From the NCBI RefSeq assembly GCF_023336755.1, contig NZ_JALZWP010000007.1, positions 62,001 through 126,000 of the forward strand: a DNA stretch of 64,000 nucleotides, read 5' to 3'. Positions 17,934 to 27,333 of this stretch are shown here, one piece after another. Within the stretch, counting starts at the first letter, position 1. Each line of letters starts with the position of its first letter. The stretch comes from Roseinatronobacter domitianus (GTDB lineage: Bacteria; Pseudomonadota; Alphaproteobacteria; Rhodobacterales; Rhodobacteraceae). The notes below the pieces were generated by a model, which worked only from the letters and a program-made list of their open reading frames with translations, was not told where the DNA came from and did not search any database. A program made the translations under genes and the position numbers.

Positions 17934-18031
17934 GTCCTGAACCTGTTAACATGATGGCCGTATGCTCGCCAGCGGAACCGCTTTTCATGTCGGGCGCAAG
18001 TGCCTATCTTCAGAAGGAGGCAGGAGCAGGC

Positions 18032-18649
18032 ATGACAACAGCAGACATTACGATCCCGCAAGGGCGCAAGGTGAAACAGGTGCTCGACGGTGCCCGAAAC
18101 GTGTTCGTCGCGCATGGCTACGAGCGCGCCAGCATGGATGAGATTGCACGCGCGGCTTGCGTGTCAAAAGCTACGGTTTACAGCTACTTTGCGGATAAAC
18201 GGGACTTGTTCACCGCCATGTATCGGGCGGAAATGTTGCGGTTGGCGGATTCGGCGGTAGAGTTGGCTGACACGCATCTGGCCCCGCAGCAGGCGCTGCG
18301 CGAAGCCGGGCGTCGGATGCTAGAATATCTGACCTCTGATTTCGCGCTCGCGATGTATCGGATCTGCGTGGCTGAAACGCCGCGCTTTCCCGAAATTGGT
18401 CTGGCCTTTTACGAAGGTGGGCCGGAACTGGGCCGCGCACGCTTCGGAGATTATTTGCGCGAGGCCGATGCGCGCGGCGTGCTTCGGGTGGATGACATCG
18501 ATCTTGCGGCCGATCAGTTCTTCCAACTGTGCCAGACGACAATTTGCGACCGGATGATTTGCGGAGTGCAGCACAGCTTTTCGGCTGATGAAATCGCACG
18601 CGTGCTCGACGGCGCGGTGACGACCTTCATGGCGCGCTACGGCGTGTAA
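18032..18649 (+). CDS. TetR/AcrR family transcriptional regulator
   Basis: A 205-residue repressor. The N-terminal helix-turn-helix (about 12-60) shows the classic pattern VLDGARNVFVAHGYERASMDEIARAA and VSKATVYSYFADKRDLF. The C-terminal ligand-binding part resembles AcrR C-terminal-type domains. The ATG at 18032 has AGGAGG and GGAG upstream. It is divergent from the AEC transporter, so repression of that gene with induction by its substrate is a reasonable inference. The 3' end overlaps GDPD by 13 bp. Confidence 0.93.
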   Translation: MTTADITIPQGRKVKQVLDGARNVFVAHGYERASMDEIARAACVSKATVYSYFADKRDLFTAMYRAEMLRLADSAVELADTHLAPQQALREAGRRMLEYLTSDFALAMYRICVAETPRFPEIGLAFYEGGPELGRARFGDYLREADARGVLRVDDIDLAADQFFQLCQTTICDRMICGVQHSFSADEIARVLDGAVTTFMARYGV

Positions 18650-19386
18650 CCTTCGAAGGTGATGTTGTCGGCTGTTTGCCGTGCCTGTGCCTCTTGTGCG
18701 GGGTCTTTGATGGTCCAGCACAAAACGGGCACGCCCATCGCTTTCAGCGCCGTAACCCGTGCCATGTCCAGCCCGCGCCAATCATGCGAAATGAAGCTGG
18801 CGCCAACGCGGTCAAAATCAGGGATCGTGGCAAGTTTGGCCAGTCGTTCAGGCGCAGGTCCCGGCCAACCTTCTGGCGCAAAGGCGGACGTCACCAGCCC
18901 GCGCGGAATGTCCGGGGCCAGCCGTGCCATCGCCTCCATGCTGTAAGGGTTGAACGACATGACCGCGACCGGGCCTTTGTAGCCTGTCAATGCGGCGGCG
19001 GTGTCTGCCTCCAGCCGCCCATCGACCGGGCCGAGCGTGCCGCTTTGATCCTTCACCTCGATCAGCAAGGGCACGCGACCTGCGACCAGCGCCAGAACCT
19101 CGCGCAAGGTCGGGATGCGCTCGGACGTGCCGCGCAGACGCAGCCGGGTCAGGTCGCGTGCGGTGCGGGCGGCCACTGCACCCTTGGCCCGCGTCAGCCG
19201 GTCCAGATGCGCATCATGGAACACCATGGCCACACCGTCGCGGCTGGCTTGCAAGTCGATCTCTATGCCATACCCCGCCGATAAGGCTGCTGCGATTGCG
19301 GCGCGCGAATTCTCTGGCCCCGCGCGCCCATGCAGCGCGCGATGCGCGATGGGGCGGGCCAGAAATTCCGGTGGCAGGTCAGGCAA
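18637..19386 (-). CDS. glycerophosphodiester phosphodiesterase
   Basis: A GDPD-fold enzyme releasing glycerol-3-phosphate from glycerophosphodiesters. Catalytic features are IAHRALHG, GPENSRAA, the EIDLQASRDG metal ligands and VFHDAHLDRLT. There is no signal peptide, so it is probably cytosolic. The frame is open to 19485, but that would overlap ridA by over 100 bp; a TTG at 19386 overlapping the ridA stop gives the family's normal N terminus (249 residues). This start is a judgement. It converges on the TetR gene with a 13-bp overlap. Confidence 0.88.
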   Translation of the reverse strand: MPDLPPEFLARPIAHRALHGRAGPENSRAAIAAALSAGYGIEIDLQASRDGVAMVFHDAHLDRLTRAKGAVAARTARDLTRLRLRGTSERIPTLREVLALVAGRVPLLIEVKDQSGTLGPVDGRLEADTAAALTGYKGPVAVMSFNPYSMEAMARLAPDIPRGLVTSAFAPEGWPGPAPERLAKLATIPDFDRVGASFISHDWRGLDMARVTALKAMGVPVLCWTIKDPAQEAQARQTADNITFEGYTP

Positions 19387-19843
19387 TCTCGAATATGCCC
19401 TCAATTTCCACGGCCACGCCAAGCGGTAGGCTTGGGGCACCCACTGCGGCGCGCGCGTGCCTTCCAGCTTCGCCAAACACGGCAACCATCAGGTCGGAAC
19501 AGCCGTTCACGACTTTGGGCTGGTCGGTGAAATCAGCGGCGCAATTAACGAACCCGGTCAGCTTGACCACGCGTTTCACGCGGGTCAGGTCGCCGCCGCA
19601 AGCTGCGCGCAACTGCGAAATCAGCGCAAGCCCGCATGCGCGGGCGGCGTTCACGCCATCCTCGACCGAGGTGTCGACCCCAAGGGTGCCGCAGATCAAC
19701 CCGTCCGGCCCGCTCGAGATCTGGCCAGAGATGAACACCAACGACCCGCTTTGCACGAAGGGCACATAATTTGCGGCCGGCGCGGGCGCGTCGGGTAGCG
19801 TCAGGCCAAGCTCGGCGATGCGGGATTCAATAGGGTTGGACAT
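19379..19843 (-). CDS. ridA: RidA/YjgF-family deaminase
   Basis: A 154-residue Rid protein. RidA hydrolyses reactive enamine/imine intermediates from PLP enzymes and forms trimers. The family pattern is clear (SGSLVFISGQISS, GVNAARACGLALISQL, VVKLTGFVN). It belongs to the longer Rid subgroup rather than to archetypal 128-residue RidA, so the exact substrate is uncertain. The ATG at 19843 follows GAAAGG. It lies 74 bp downstream of pyrG and overlaps the GDPD start. Confidence 0.88.
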   Translation of the reverse strand: MSNPIESRIAELGLTLPDAPAPAANYVPFVQSGSLVFISGQISSGPDGLICGTLGVDTSVEDGVNAARACGLALISQLRAACGGDLTRVKRVVKLTGFVNCAADFTDQPKVVNGCSDLMVAVFGEAGRHARAAVGAPSLPLGVAVEIEGIFEIA

Positions 19844-19917
19844 GGGGAACCTTTCGTCGTTTCCCACGCACTATGCCCGAATAGGCACGCGTGAGAAGGG
19901 GAAAAAAGCGCTACAAC

Positions 19918-21561
19918 TTACACCAGCCGCGACACCTCTACCGCCGCGCGCACGAAATCTGCGAAAAGCGGGTGTGGTGCGAAGGGTTTTGATTTCAGTT
20001 CCGGATGGAACTGCACCCCGATGAACCACGGATGGTCGGGATATTCCACGATTTCCGGCAATGACCCATCCGGGGAAAGGCCCGAGAAACTCAGCCCTTT
20101 TGCTTCCAAGGCTTCGCGGAACTTGGTGTCCACTTCGTAGCGGTGGCGGTGGCGTTCCTCTATGCGGGTGGTGCCGTAAATCCCGGCCACGCGCGAGCCG
20201 TCCAGCAGGCTGGCATTATACGACCCAAGCCGCATGGTGCCGCCCTTGTCATCGCCCAGCTTGCGTTCAACCTTGTGGTTGCCCTGCACCCATTCCTTCA
20301 GGTGGTATACCACGGGCGTAAACCGCTTTTTGCCCGCTTCATGGTCAAACTCTTCGGAGCCTGCATCTTCGATACCCGCAAGGTTGCGCGCGGCCTCGAT
20401 GCAGGCCATCTGCATGCCCAGACAAATGCCGAAATAGGGGATTTTCTTTTCCCGCGCATAGGTTGCGGCGCGGATCTTGCCCTCAGTCCCGCGCTCGCCA
20501 AAGCCGCCGGGAACCAGAATGGCATGATAGGGTTCAAGTGCTGCGGACGGGTCTTCGCTGTCGAACACTTCGGCGTCGATCCACTCGACCCGCACTTTCA
20601 CCCGGTTGGCAATGCCGCCATGCACCAAGGCTTCCTTGATGGATTTATACGCATCCTCAAGCTGCACGTATTTGCCGACGATGGCGATGCGCACTTCGCC
20701 CTCTGGGTTGTGCAACCTGTCCATCACGTCGTTCCAGCGGTCCAACTGTGGGCGCGGGGCAGGGTTGATCCCGAACGCATCCAGCACCGCTTGGTCCAGA
20801 CCGGCGCCATGATAGGCAAGTGGCGCTTCGTAGATGGATGACAGATCATAGGCCGGGATCACCGCCTCTGGCCGGACATTGCAGAACAGCGCAATCTTTT
20901 GCCGTTCCTTTTCCGGGATCGGATGTTCGGACCGACAGACCAGCACATCGGGCGCAATGCCGATGCTTTGCAGTTCCTTGACCGAGTGCTGGGTCGGCTT
21001 GGTTTTCAACTCGCCGCTGGCCGCCAGATAGGGCAGCAATGTCAGATGCATGAAAATGCACTGGCCACGCGGGCGTTCATGGCTGAACTGGCGGATGGCC
21101 TCAAAGAAGGGCAGCCCTTCAATATCGCCAACCGTTCCGCCAATTTCACAGAGCATGAAATCGACCTCATCCTCGCCCACCGCAAGGAAGTCTTTTATTT
21201 CATTGGTGACATGCGGGATAACCTGAATGGTGCGGCCCAGGTAATCGCCCCGGCGTTCGCGTTCGAGCACATTGGAATAAATCCGCCCCGACGACACCGA
21301 ATCGGTGCGGCGCGCGGCAACACCGGTGAAGCGCTCATAATGCCCAAGGTCCAGATCGGTTTCGGCCCCGTCATCGGTCACGAACACCTCGCCATGTTCA
21401 AACGGTGACATGGTGCCAGGGTCGACGTTCAGGTAGGGGTCCAGCTTGCGCAGCCGCACGGTAAAGCCGCGTGCCTGCAACAATGCGCCCAAGGCGGCAG
21501 ATGCCAGGCCTTTGCCAAGACTGGACACAACACCACCGGTAATGAAAATATAACGCGCCAT
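19918..21561 (-). CDS. pyrG: CTP synthase
   Basis: Makes CTP from UTP, ATP and glutamine. It is 547 residues, normal. The N-terminal amidoligase domain has the [12 protein letters not shown] loop; the C-terminal class I glutaminase domain has the nucleophile Cys in GICLGMQMA and the His/Glu pair in GVQFHPE. The ATG at 21561 gives the expected [10 protein letters not shown] start. It follows secG on the same strand, a common order in Rhodobacterales. A leader hairpin lies just upstream and may affect translation. Confidence 0.98.
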   Translation of the reverse strand: MARYIFITGGVVSSLGKGLASAALGALLQARGFTVRLRKLDPYLNVDPGTMSPFEHGEVFVTDDGAETDLDLGHYERFTGVAARRTDSVSSGRIYSNVLERERRGDYLGRTIQVIPHVTNEIKDFLAVGEDEVDFMLCEIGGTVGDIEGLPFFEAIRQFSHERPRGQCIFMHLTLLPYLAASGELKTKPTQHSVKELQSIGIAPDVLVCRSEHPIPEKERQKIALFCNVRPEAVIPAYDLSSIYEAPLAYHGAGLDQAVLDAFGINPAPRPQLDRWNDVMDRLHNPEGEVRIAIVGKYVQLEDAYKSIKEALVHGGIANRVKVRVEWIDAEVFDSEDPSAALEPYHAILVPGGFGERGTEGKIRAATYAREKKIPYFGICLGMQMACIEAARNLAGIEDAGSEEFDHEAGKKRFTPVVYHLKEWVQGNHKVERKLGDDKGGTMRLGSYNASLLDGSRVAGIYGTTRIEERHRHRYEVDTKFREALEAKGLSFSGLSPDGSLPEIVEYPDHPWFIGVQFHPELKSKPFAPHPLFADFVRAAVEVSRLV

Positions 21562-21575
21562 GGGTCTGCTCGGAC

Positions 21576-21634
21576 CTCCCCGTGAAGTGTCAGAATTGGA
21601 AAACGGCGCGCGAAACGGCACACCTTCACGGGAG
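21576..21634 (-). other. hairpin in the pyrG leader
   Basis: CCCGTGAAG (21579-21587) and CTTCACGGG (21624-21632) are perfect inverted copies, extended by two more pairs past a one-base bulge, around a 36-base loop. On the pyrG strand the distal arm runs straight into a GGGGAGG purine tract, the only ribosome-binding-like sequence before the pyrG ATG. The structure could therefore limit access to it. This is inferred from pairing alone. A second, 8-bp hairpin (21654-21675) lies just after the secG stop and lacks a T-run. Confidence 0.35.
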
Positions 21635-21678
21635 TATTGCCTTACCCGAGATCGCGCACGCCCGCAAGCGTGCGCCGT

Positions 21679-22041
21679 TTACTCTGCCGGCGGCGGTGCC
21701 AGTGAATCGCTGTCCAAGCTGGGCGGCAGCAAGCTATCAGCAGCGGGCAGGCCAGATGTTGCCGGCGCTTCTGCGGGTGCGGGCACGCCAAGGCGGTCCA
21801 GAACCGAGGTGCTTGCGGATTGCTGCGCGGCCAGAACCGTCAGGAACAGCGACGTGCTGATAAACGCGATCGCCAGAGCCCATGTCAGCTTTGCCATGGC
21901 TGTCAATGGCGGACGGCCTGCCTGCGGGCTGCTGTCACCCCCGCCAATGCCAAGCCCACCCCCTTCGGAGCGTTGCACCAGCACGACGCCAATCAAGGAC
22001 AGCGCCAGCAGAAGATGAACGATCAGCACGACATTTTGCAT
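21679..22041 (-). CDS. secG: preprotein translocase subunit SecG
   Basis: Accessory subunit of the SecYEG inner-membrane translocon. It is 120 residues with two membrane helices (about 3-22 and 51-71) around the cytosolic loop QRSEGGGLGIGGG, which is the family signature. A Pro/Ser/Ala-rich C-terminal tail follows, as in many Alphaproteobacteria. It diverges from purA over 153 bp and precedes pyrG by 117 bp. Confidence 0.95.
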   Translation of the reverse strand: MQNVVLIVHLLLALSLIGVVLVQRSEGGGLGIGGGDSSPQAGRPPLTAMAKLTWALAIAFISTSLFLTVLAAQQSASTSVLDRLGVPAPAEAPATSGLPAADSLLPPSLDSDSLAPPPAE

Positions 22042-22194
22042 CAGGAAACCCGCTCTTCGCTTATCCGGCCTACTTAGGGGTTGCGAAAGCTGCCTGCAAC
22101 CCCGCATCGCAGGCCACAAAGCCACAGTTTCGGGTTTTCGCCACCCTTGCGACAGGGTAAGAGCAAGACGGTTTCAGCAAGGAAGGGTCCGGTA

Positions 22195-23487
22195 ATGGCC
22201 AATGTCGTGGTGGTCGGCGCTCAATGGGGCGACGAAGGCAAGGGCAAGATCGTCGATTGGTTGTCCGAACGCGCCGATGTGGTGGCGCGATTTCAGGGCG
22301 GCCATAATGCCGGGCATACGCTGGTCATTGACGGCAAGGTCTACAAACTGCACGCGCTGCCCTCTGGCGTGGTGCGCGGTGGCAAACTGTCGGTCATCGG
22401 CAATGGCGTGGTGCTGGACCCGTGGCATCTGGTTAAGGAAATCGAGACGATCCGCGCGCAGGGCGTCGAGATAACTCCAGAGACATTGATGATTGCGGAA
22501 AACACGCCGCTTATCCTGCCGTTTCATGGTGAATTGGACCGCGCCCGCGAGAATCAGAATTCGGTTGCGAAAATCGGCACCACGGGGCGCGGTATTGGCC
22601 CGGCCTATGAAGACAAGGTCGGCCGCCGCGTGATCCGCGTGGCCGATCTGGCTGATGATGCCACATTGGAACTGCGCGTGGATCGCGCTTTGGTGCATCA
22701 TGACGCGCTGCGCCGTGGTTTGGGGCTGGAGCCTATCGACCGTGATGCGCTGATCGCCAGCCTGCGTGCGATTGCGCCGCAAATCCTGCCCTTCGCGGCC
22801 CCCGTGTGGAAGGTGCTGCAAGACAAACGCAAGGCCGGCAAGCGCATCCTGTTCGAAGGGGCGCAGGGGGCGCTTCTGGATGTGGATTTCGGAACCTACC
22901 CGTTCGTCACCTCGTCCAATGTGATCGCGGGGCAGGCGGCGACGGGCGTGGGCGTTGGTCCCGGCGCGATTGATTTCGTGCTGGGCATTGTCAAAGCCTA
23001 CACCACCCGCGTGGGCGAAGGGCCGTTCCCGACCGAATTGGATGATGACGATGGCCAGCGACTGGGCCAACGCGGACATGAATTTGGCACCACCACCGGG
23101 CGCAAGCGCCGCTGCGGCTGGTTCGATGCGTGTCTGGTGCGCCAGACCTGTGCCACATCGGGCGTGAACGGCATTGCGCTCACCAAACTCGATGTGCTCG
23201 ATGGGTTCGAGGTGCTGAAAATCTGTGTCGGGTATGATCTGGACGGGCAGGTCATGGATTACCTGCCCACGGCGGCAGAGGCTCAGGCACGGTGCACGCC
23301 GGTCTATGAAGAAATGCCGGGGTGGACGGAATCCACCGAGGGCGCGCGATCCTGGGCCGATCTGCCTGCGAATGCGATCAAATACGTCCGCCGCGTGGAG
23401 GAGTTGATCGGCTGCCCGGTTGCCCTACTTAGCACGTCACCGGAACGCGAAGATACAATTCTTGTCACAGACCCGTTTGAGGATTGA
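22195..23487 (+). CDS. purA: adenylosuccinate synthetase
   Basis: GTP-dependent conversion of IMP and aspartate to adenylosuccinate, the first committed AMP step. It is 430 residues, typical. Motifs include the N-terminal P-loop [23 protein letters not shown], the [12 protein letters not shown] segment and the GTP-site [10 protein letters not shown]. The ATG at 22195 follows AAGGAAGGG. The stop overlaps the following ATG (TGATG), coupling it to the DUF2842 gene. Confidence 0.98.
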   Translation: MANVVVVGAQWGDEGKGKIVDWLSERADVVARFQGGHNAGHTLVIDGKVYKLHALPSGVVRGGKLSVIGNGVVLDPWHLVKEIETIRAQGVEITPETLMIAENTPLILPFHGELDRARENQNSVAKIGTTGRGIGPAYEDKVGRRVIRVADLADDATLELRVDRALVHHDALRRGLGLEPIDRDALIASLRAIAPQILPFAAPVWKVLQDKRKAGKRILFEGAQGALLDVDFGTYPFVTSSNVIAGQAATGVGVGPGAIDFVLGIVKAYTTRVGEGPFPTELDDDDGQRLGQRGHEFGTTTGRKRRCGWFDACLVRQTCATSGVNGIALTKLDVLDGFEVLKICVGYDLDGQVMDYLPTAAEAQARCTPVYEEMPGWTESTEGARSWADLPANAIKYVRRVEELIGCPVALLSTSPEREDTILVTDPFED

Positions 23488-23714
23488 TGGCCCTATCCTA
23501 TAAAGCCCGTAAACGCTGGTCGATTTTCGCCCTTGTGGTGGCCTTGCCGCTTTACATAGTTGTGGCCGTCAATGTGGTCGAAATGTTCGACCGCCCGCCC
23601 TTTCTGTTGGAGTTGCTGATCTATGTCGTCTTGGGCATTGTCTGGACCTTCCCGCTGAAAAAGCTGTTCCTCGGGGTTGGCAAGCCAGACCCGGACGCAC
23701 CGCCGGACCCGTAA
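23487..23714 (+). CDS. DUF2842 small membrane protein
   Basis: A 75-residue protein with two hydrophobic helices (about 11-29 and 40-60) and a polar Pro/Asp-rich tail, matching DUF2842 of Rhodobacterales. Function is unknown. It starts on the ATG that shares a base with the purA stop, so it is expressed with purA. A strong terminator follows 13 bp after its stop. Confidence 0.82.
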   Translation: MALSYKARKRWSIFALVVALPLYIVVAVNVVEMFDRPPFLLELLIYVVLGIVWTFPLKKLFLGVGKPDPDAPPDP

Positions 23715-23727
23715 ACCCCGACCAACG

Positions 23728-23759
23728 AAAAAGCCCCGGCACGATGGCCGGGGCTTTTT
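23728..23759. terminator. bidirectional intrinsic terminator
   Basis: AAAAAGCCCCGGC pairs with GCCGGGGCTTTTT around a short loop, with A and T runs on the two flanks, so it can work on both strands. It separates the convergent purA-DUF2842 unit and the large acidic-protein gene that stops at 23776. Confidence 0.9.
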
Positions 23760-23775
23760 CCTGTGTTGGGCGCCC

Positions 23776-26154
23776 TTAGCGTTGGGCGTATTTGCGGGCA
23801 GGTTCATCATATTCCGAAGCCGGTGCCAGGCGGAACGCCCCGGCGTTGCCCCGTTCCAGCCTACCTTCGCGCAGCAGCGTCCCAAAACCGCGCAGCATGT
23901 CTTCGCGGCTGACCTCTTTGCCCTCGTTATAGGCCAGAACAAAGTTCATCAATTCCGGGCGCGAGAACTCTTGCTGACCCAGAATATGCGTCGAATAGGC
24001 TGCGGCGGCTTCGATCTGGTCATCCAGCAACCAAGCATCGACATCATCCGCAAAGGTTTTGAAGGAGTCCAGCGTCTCCTTGGCAACCGGGGCGCTGCCG
24101 GGTTTAACCGCGATCGCCTCGGCGGATTGGCTGGCGCGCACGCGGCGTGGGCGCACGGGACCACTTGGCGCGGTTTCGGTGTCTACACGCTGTTCCGACA
24201 CAAGCACCAAAGGTGCCCGCGCTACGGATGGGCGCTGGGTTTTGCGCGCGCCTGCCATTGCGGGGCGGCGCGGGCGCGGGCTGCCTGCGGACGCATCATA
24301 CGGTTCAGGCTCTGCCACTGGCGTTGGGGCAGGTGCCGCAACGGGGCGCATGGTTGCAGGTGCGCGTTTTGGCGCCACGATCTCTGCAACTTCCTCGACC
24401 GGGGCGCTTTCGGCGACGTCCTCGTCTTCATCCCAAGCCTCATCCGAAGTCTGTTCTTCTACCACCTTGGCGCGCTGTTCTGCGCGGGCCATCGCAGGGT
24501 CGAGCGGGGCCGGGGCTTCCATCCCGGCGCGATATTTTTCGATTTCGCGATCCTGTTCGATGTCACGCCGGCGCGGACCTTCGACGATTTCTTCGGCCCG
24601 TGTCGCGGCAACCGCCACCTTGATATGCTCAAAGGTCTCGCGGCGGCGCTTGGAATCGTGTTCACCCAAGGCAGAGTTTGCGGTTTCCAACAGGCGCTCG
24701 GCGGTGGTTTCCGTATCGCCGGGAATGCGCTTTTTCGCCTTTCGGTTGAAATGCGGATGTTTGATGACCGCCTCTTGTTCGATCACGGCAAGTTCGTCGA
24801 TCAATGACGTCTCGGATTGCCCGCTTAGCCCAGTCTGGCCCAGAACCGCACGGATTTCGCTACGCAGAGTTTCGATAGAGTGGCGTTCTTCTTCCTGCCG
24901 TGCGCTGTCTTGCAACTCGCGTTCCAGCTCGGCCTCGAAATCATCTTCGTCGATGACCTCGGCCATAGAAGGTTGGGCCTGTGCGGGCTCTGGCCTCTCT
25001 GGTGCGCGTGGGGCGACGTCTGCCGGTGGGGTGTCTGGGACGTCGGCCTTTGCGGGCTGAATCTCAGCCTCAGCCTCAGCCTCATATTCGTCTTCGTCAA
25101 AATCATCTTCGAACTGGTCTTCTTCCGCTTCGGCGGTGGTGTCCTGGCCCGAACGCTTTGCAGTTACATGGGCCGCGATCCCGGCTACTGGGGCCGCAGC
25201 GGCCAGAACCGCCGAAGGTGCTGGGCGTGCCTTAGCTTGCGGGGTGTCGTCATCGTCTTCATCGAACAGACCAAAATCGTCGTACTCGTCCAACTCCTCA
25301 TCTGCGCTGGATTGCGCTGCAACGGGCTGCTCTGCAACGGGCTGATCCATGGTCGGCAGAGAAAGAGTGTCTTGCGGCGTATCCGGTGCGTCCTCCTCGG
25401 CGAAATCGTCACCGAAGGTCGCGTCTTCATCCGCGGCGAGGCTGTCTTCGGCCATGTCCTCGGCATCATCTGTCAGACTATCGCTATCCGCCGGTTGGTT
25501 GACCTCGTCCTCTGCCATCAGGCTGGCGAGGGTATCATCCAACTCTGGCATATCGGGCGCAGTATCGGTGGTATCCCACAAATCCGCTTCCGGCACAGCA
25601 TGTGCCTGTGCATCGGATGCCTCATCTTCGACGGTGTCTTCCTCGGCGTCTTGCATGGTTTCGGACTTGGCAACAGCCGCGCGGATGCGGGCCAGCTTAT
25701 CCGACACGTCTGACGACATAGGCTCTGAGGCGGGCATGTCCTCTGCATCCGTCTCTGGTGCGGGTTCCGGTGTCGCAGACGCTTTGTTTGCAGCGGCGGC
25801 AGCCATCATCCCGGACGGGGCAGCACCACCTTGGACAACGGATTTAAGCACATTTGCCATGGCATAAGGTGCCACGACACCCGGTGCCGTGTTGCTATCG
25901 GGCTGCTGTCGCAGAATGATCCCGTTTTCCTGCACACGGCTTTCGACGCGGCGCTGCACCTCGCGTTCGGCGATGCGGTGTAGCATTTCGGCATCCGGTG
26001 TGGGCGGTTCTGCCCCGAAGTAGCGGTCTTGCGCCGCCAGATCCCGGAAATACTCCGCGATTGCCTGCATGGTGCCGAAAGGTTCGTCAAACCCTTCCAG
26101 CGTGCACGAAAACGTGCCGTAGGACACCGTAAGTATCTTGCTTGGACCAACCAT
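23776..26154 (-). CDS. large acidic, low-complexity protein conserved in Rhodobacterales
   Basis: A 792-residue protein in three parts. The N-terminal ~95 residues are ordered (KILTVSYGTFSCTLEGFDEPFG ... DRYFGAEPPTPDAEMLHRIAERE). A long middle (about 140-690) is dominated by Asp, Glu, Ala and Pro with short repeats (for example EYEAEAEAE) and is probably disordered. The last ~95 residues are ordered again (DDVDAWLLDDQIEAAAAYSTHI, then ELMNFVLAYNEGKEVSREDML), perhaps a winged-helix-like fold. Some relatives are labelled CheA, but I see no HPt, kinase or CheW domain. A scaffold role is a guess. The gene stands alone. Confidence 0.75.
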   Translation of the reverse strand: MVGPSKILTVSYGTFSCTLEGFDEPFGTMQAIAEYFRDLAAQDRYFGAEPPTPDAEMLHRIAEREVQRRVESRVQENGIILRQQPDSNTAPGVVAPYAMANVLKSVVQGGAAPSGMMAAAAANKASATPEPAPETDAEDMPASEPMSSDVSDKLARIRAAVAKSETMQDAEEDTVEDEASDAQAHAVPEADLWDTTDTAPDMPELDDTLASLMAEDEVNQPADSDSLTDDAEDMAEDSLAADEDATFGDDFAEEDAPDTPQDTLSLPTMDQPVAEQPVAAQSSADEELDEYDDFGLFDEDDDDTPQAKARPAPSAVLAAAAPVAGIAAHVTAKRSGQDTTAEAEEDQFEDDFDEDEYEAEAEAEIQPAKADVPDTPPADVAPRAPERPEPAQAQPSMAEVIDEDDFEAELERELQDSARQEEERHSIETLRSEIRAVLGQTGLSGQSETSLIDELAVIEQEAVIKHPHFNRKAKKRIPGDTETTAERLLETANSALGEHDSKRRRETFEHIKVAVAATRAEEIVEGPRRRDIEQDREIEKYRAGMEAPAPLDPAMARAEQRAKVVEEQTSDEAWDEDEDVAESAPVEEVAEIVAPKRAPATMRPVAAPAPTPVAEPEPYDASAGSPRPRRPAMAGARKTQRPSVARAPLVLVSEQRVDTETAPSGPVRPRRVRASQSAEAIAVKPGSAPVAKETLDSFKTFADDVDAWLLDDQIEAAAAYSTHILGQQEFSRPELMNFVLAYNEGKEVSREDMLRGFGTLLREGRLERGNAGAFRLAPASEYDEPARKYAQR

Positions 26155-26290
26155 CACATCGCTCTTTATTTGACTGCACATTTCCGAACTTCGCGGATCA
26201 CAAAAGCGATTACATGTTTGAACTTGGGTTTTTTGATGATCTGTTTATGACCATGACCCAAACTCTTTGCCGCATTCGAAAGGTAGCCCA

Positions 26291-26959
26291 TTGGCGTTGG
26301 TTCTCCAAACACAGAGTGGCATCACATTGGCGGGTGGGGCCGGTTTTGACGGTGCAACGCTCGCAGAAGCGCTTGCGCTTGCCCCCGAGCTGGTGGCGGC
26401 GGATGGCGGTGCCAATCACCTGGACAATCTGGAGCAAGCGCCCCGCGCGGTAATCGGCGACCTTGATTCGATTCATCCCGACCTGCGCGCAAAGTTAGGC
26501 GCGCGCGTTCATCATGTGCCTGAACAGGACAGCACGGATCTGGACAAATGCCTACGCTATGTCAGGGCACCTTTCCTCATTTGCCTTGGGTTTCTGGGCG
26601 CGCGCACGGACCACACGCTTGCGGCCATGAATTCGCTTGTGCGCCATAAAAGCGCGCGGGTGCTGTTGGTGGGCACGGAGGATATCTGTCTGCTGGCACC
26701 ACCAGAACTGGAAATGCCCGTGGCGCGTGGGGCACGGGTATCGTTGTTTCCGATGGGGCCAGTGGCGGGGCGCTCGACAGGTCTGGAATGGCCGATCGAC
26801 GGGCTGGCCTTTGCGCCGGATGCGCGGATCGGCACGTCCAACCGGATGGCGGGTGACAGATTGCACCTGACCTTCGACGCGCCCGGCATGATCCTGATGA
26901 TGGAGCGGTCGACCCTGCAGGACCTGCTGCCAGCGGTCATGCAGGCTCCTGACTGGTAG
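26291..26959 (+). CDS. thiamine diphosphokinase
   Basis: Transfers pyrophosphate from ATP to thiamine, giving thiamine diphosphate. It is 222 residues. Motifs typical of bacterial TPK are LVAADGGANHL, AVIGDLDSI, QDSTDLDKCL and GFLGARTDHTLAAMNSL. A TTG at 26291, seven bases after AAGG, gives the usual N terminus; the frame is open eight codons further up (TTG at 26267), and no ATG is available near either. It diverges from the acidic-protein gene and lies just before the cobalamin riboswitch, which belongs to the next operon. Confidence 0.92.
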   Translation: MALVLQTQSGITLAGGAGFDGATLAEALALAPELVAADGGANHLDNLEQAPRAVIGDLDSIHPDLRAKLGARVHHVPEQDSTDLDKCLRYVRAPFLICLGFLGARTDHTLAAMNSLVRHKSARVLLVGTEDICLLAPPELEMPVARGARVSLFPMGPVAGRSTGLEWPIDGLAFAPDARIGTSNRMAGDRLHLTFDAPGMILMMERSTLQDLLPAVMQAPDW

Positions 26960-27009
26960 GGCCAGAAAAACTGTTGCGCCGACTCGGTGAAGGTTCTACG
27001 ACCAAGGAA

Positions 27010-27191
27010 CTTTGGTCCGGGCGTGAAAGCGGCCGGTTAAAATGGGAACGCGGTGCGCAGCCTTCGGGCGGCAAATCCGCGACTGCCCCCGCAACTGTAA
27101 GCGGCGAGCAATGTCGGCACATGCCACTGTGGTGCAAGCCACGGGAAGGCCCGGCAAAGCAGCGACCCGCAAGTCAGGAGACCTGCCAAAG
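27010..27191 (+). promoter_or_regulatory. cobalamin (AdoCbl) riboswitch
   Basis: The conserved core is present in order: TAAAATGGGAACGCGGTG near 27038, GACTGCCCCCGCAACTGTAAG near 27082 (the most conserved part of the class), GCCACGGGAAGGC near 27138 and AAGTCAGGAGACCTGCC near 27171. The closing helix P1 is CTTTGG (27010-27015) with CCAAAG (27186-27191). In this class B12 binding represses downstream expression. The genes that follow encode B12 uptake and salvage, the expected targets. Confidence 0.96.
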
Positions 27192-27217
27192 TGTTCACCC
27201 TATCCCGGCGCGGGCGG

Positions 27218-27315
27218 CGCTGCGGGTAACGGTTTGTCCGTAGCGGTGGCATTTTCGCCGTCTGCGGTGCGCTGCACCTGCATGACACTCTACTTTCGGG
27301 CCGCATTGTCGGCCC
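27218..27315 (+). other. expression-platform hairpins between riboswitch and btuB
   Basis: Two stems follow the aptamer. CGCTGCGG/CCGTAGCG (27218-27225 with 27238-27245, one G-T pair) and GGGCCG/CGGCCC (27298-27303 with 27310-27315). The second ends shortly before the AGGTG ribosome-binding site of btuB and has no T-run, so control of translation start is likelier than termination. This is inferred from pairing. Confidence 0.5.
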
Positions 27316-27333
27316 ACACATAGGTGCAGACCC

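Noticed and set aside
23677-24807. A 376-codon open frame antisense to the acidic protein gene
   Set aside because: It runs through the bidirectional terminator and its low-complexity product mirrors the Asp/Glu codons of the real gene.
24241-25560. Acidic repeats in the large protein considered as tandem DNA repeats or RTX-like calcium repeats
   Set aside because: The DNA is not periodic and there is no GGxGxD motif; it is simply low-complexity protein sequence.
26214-26453. Possible frameshifted N terminus for the thiamine diphosphokinase (frame starting MFELGFFDD)
   Set aside because: The TTG at 26291 with AAGG gives a normal-length kinase; the other frame shows no similarity to TPK.
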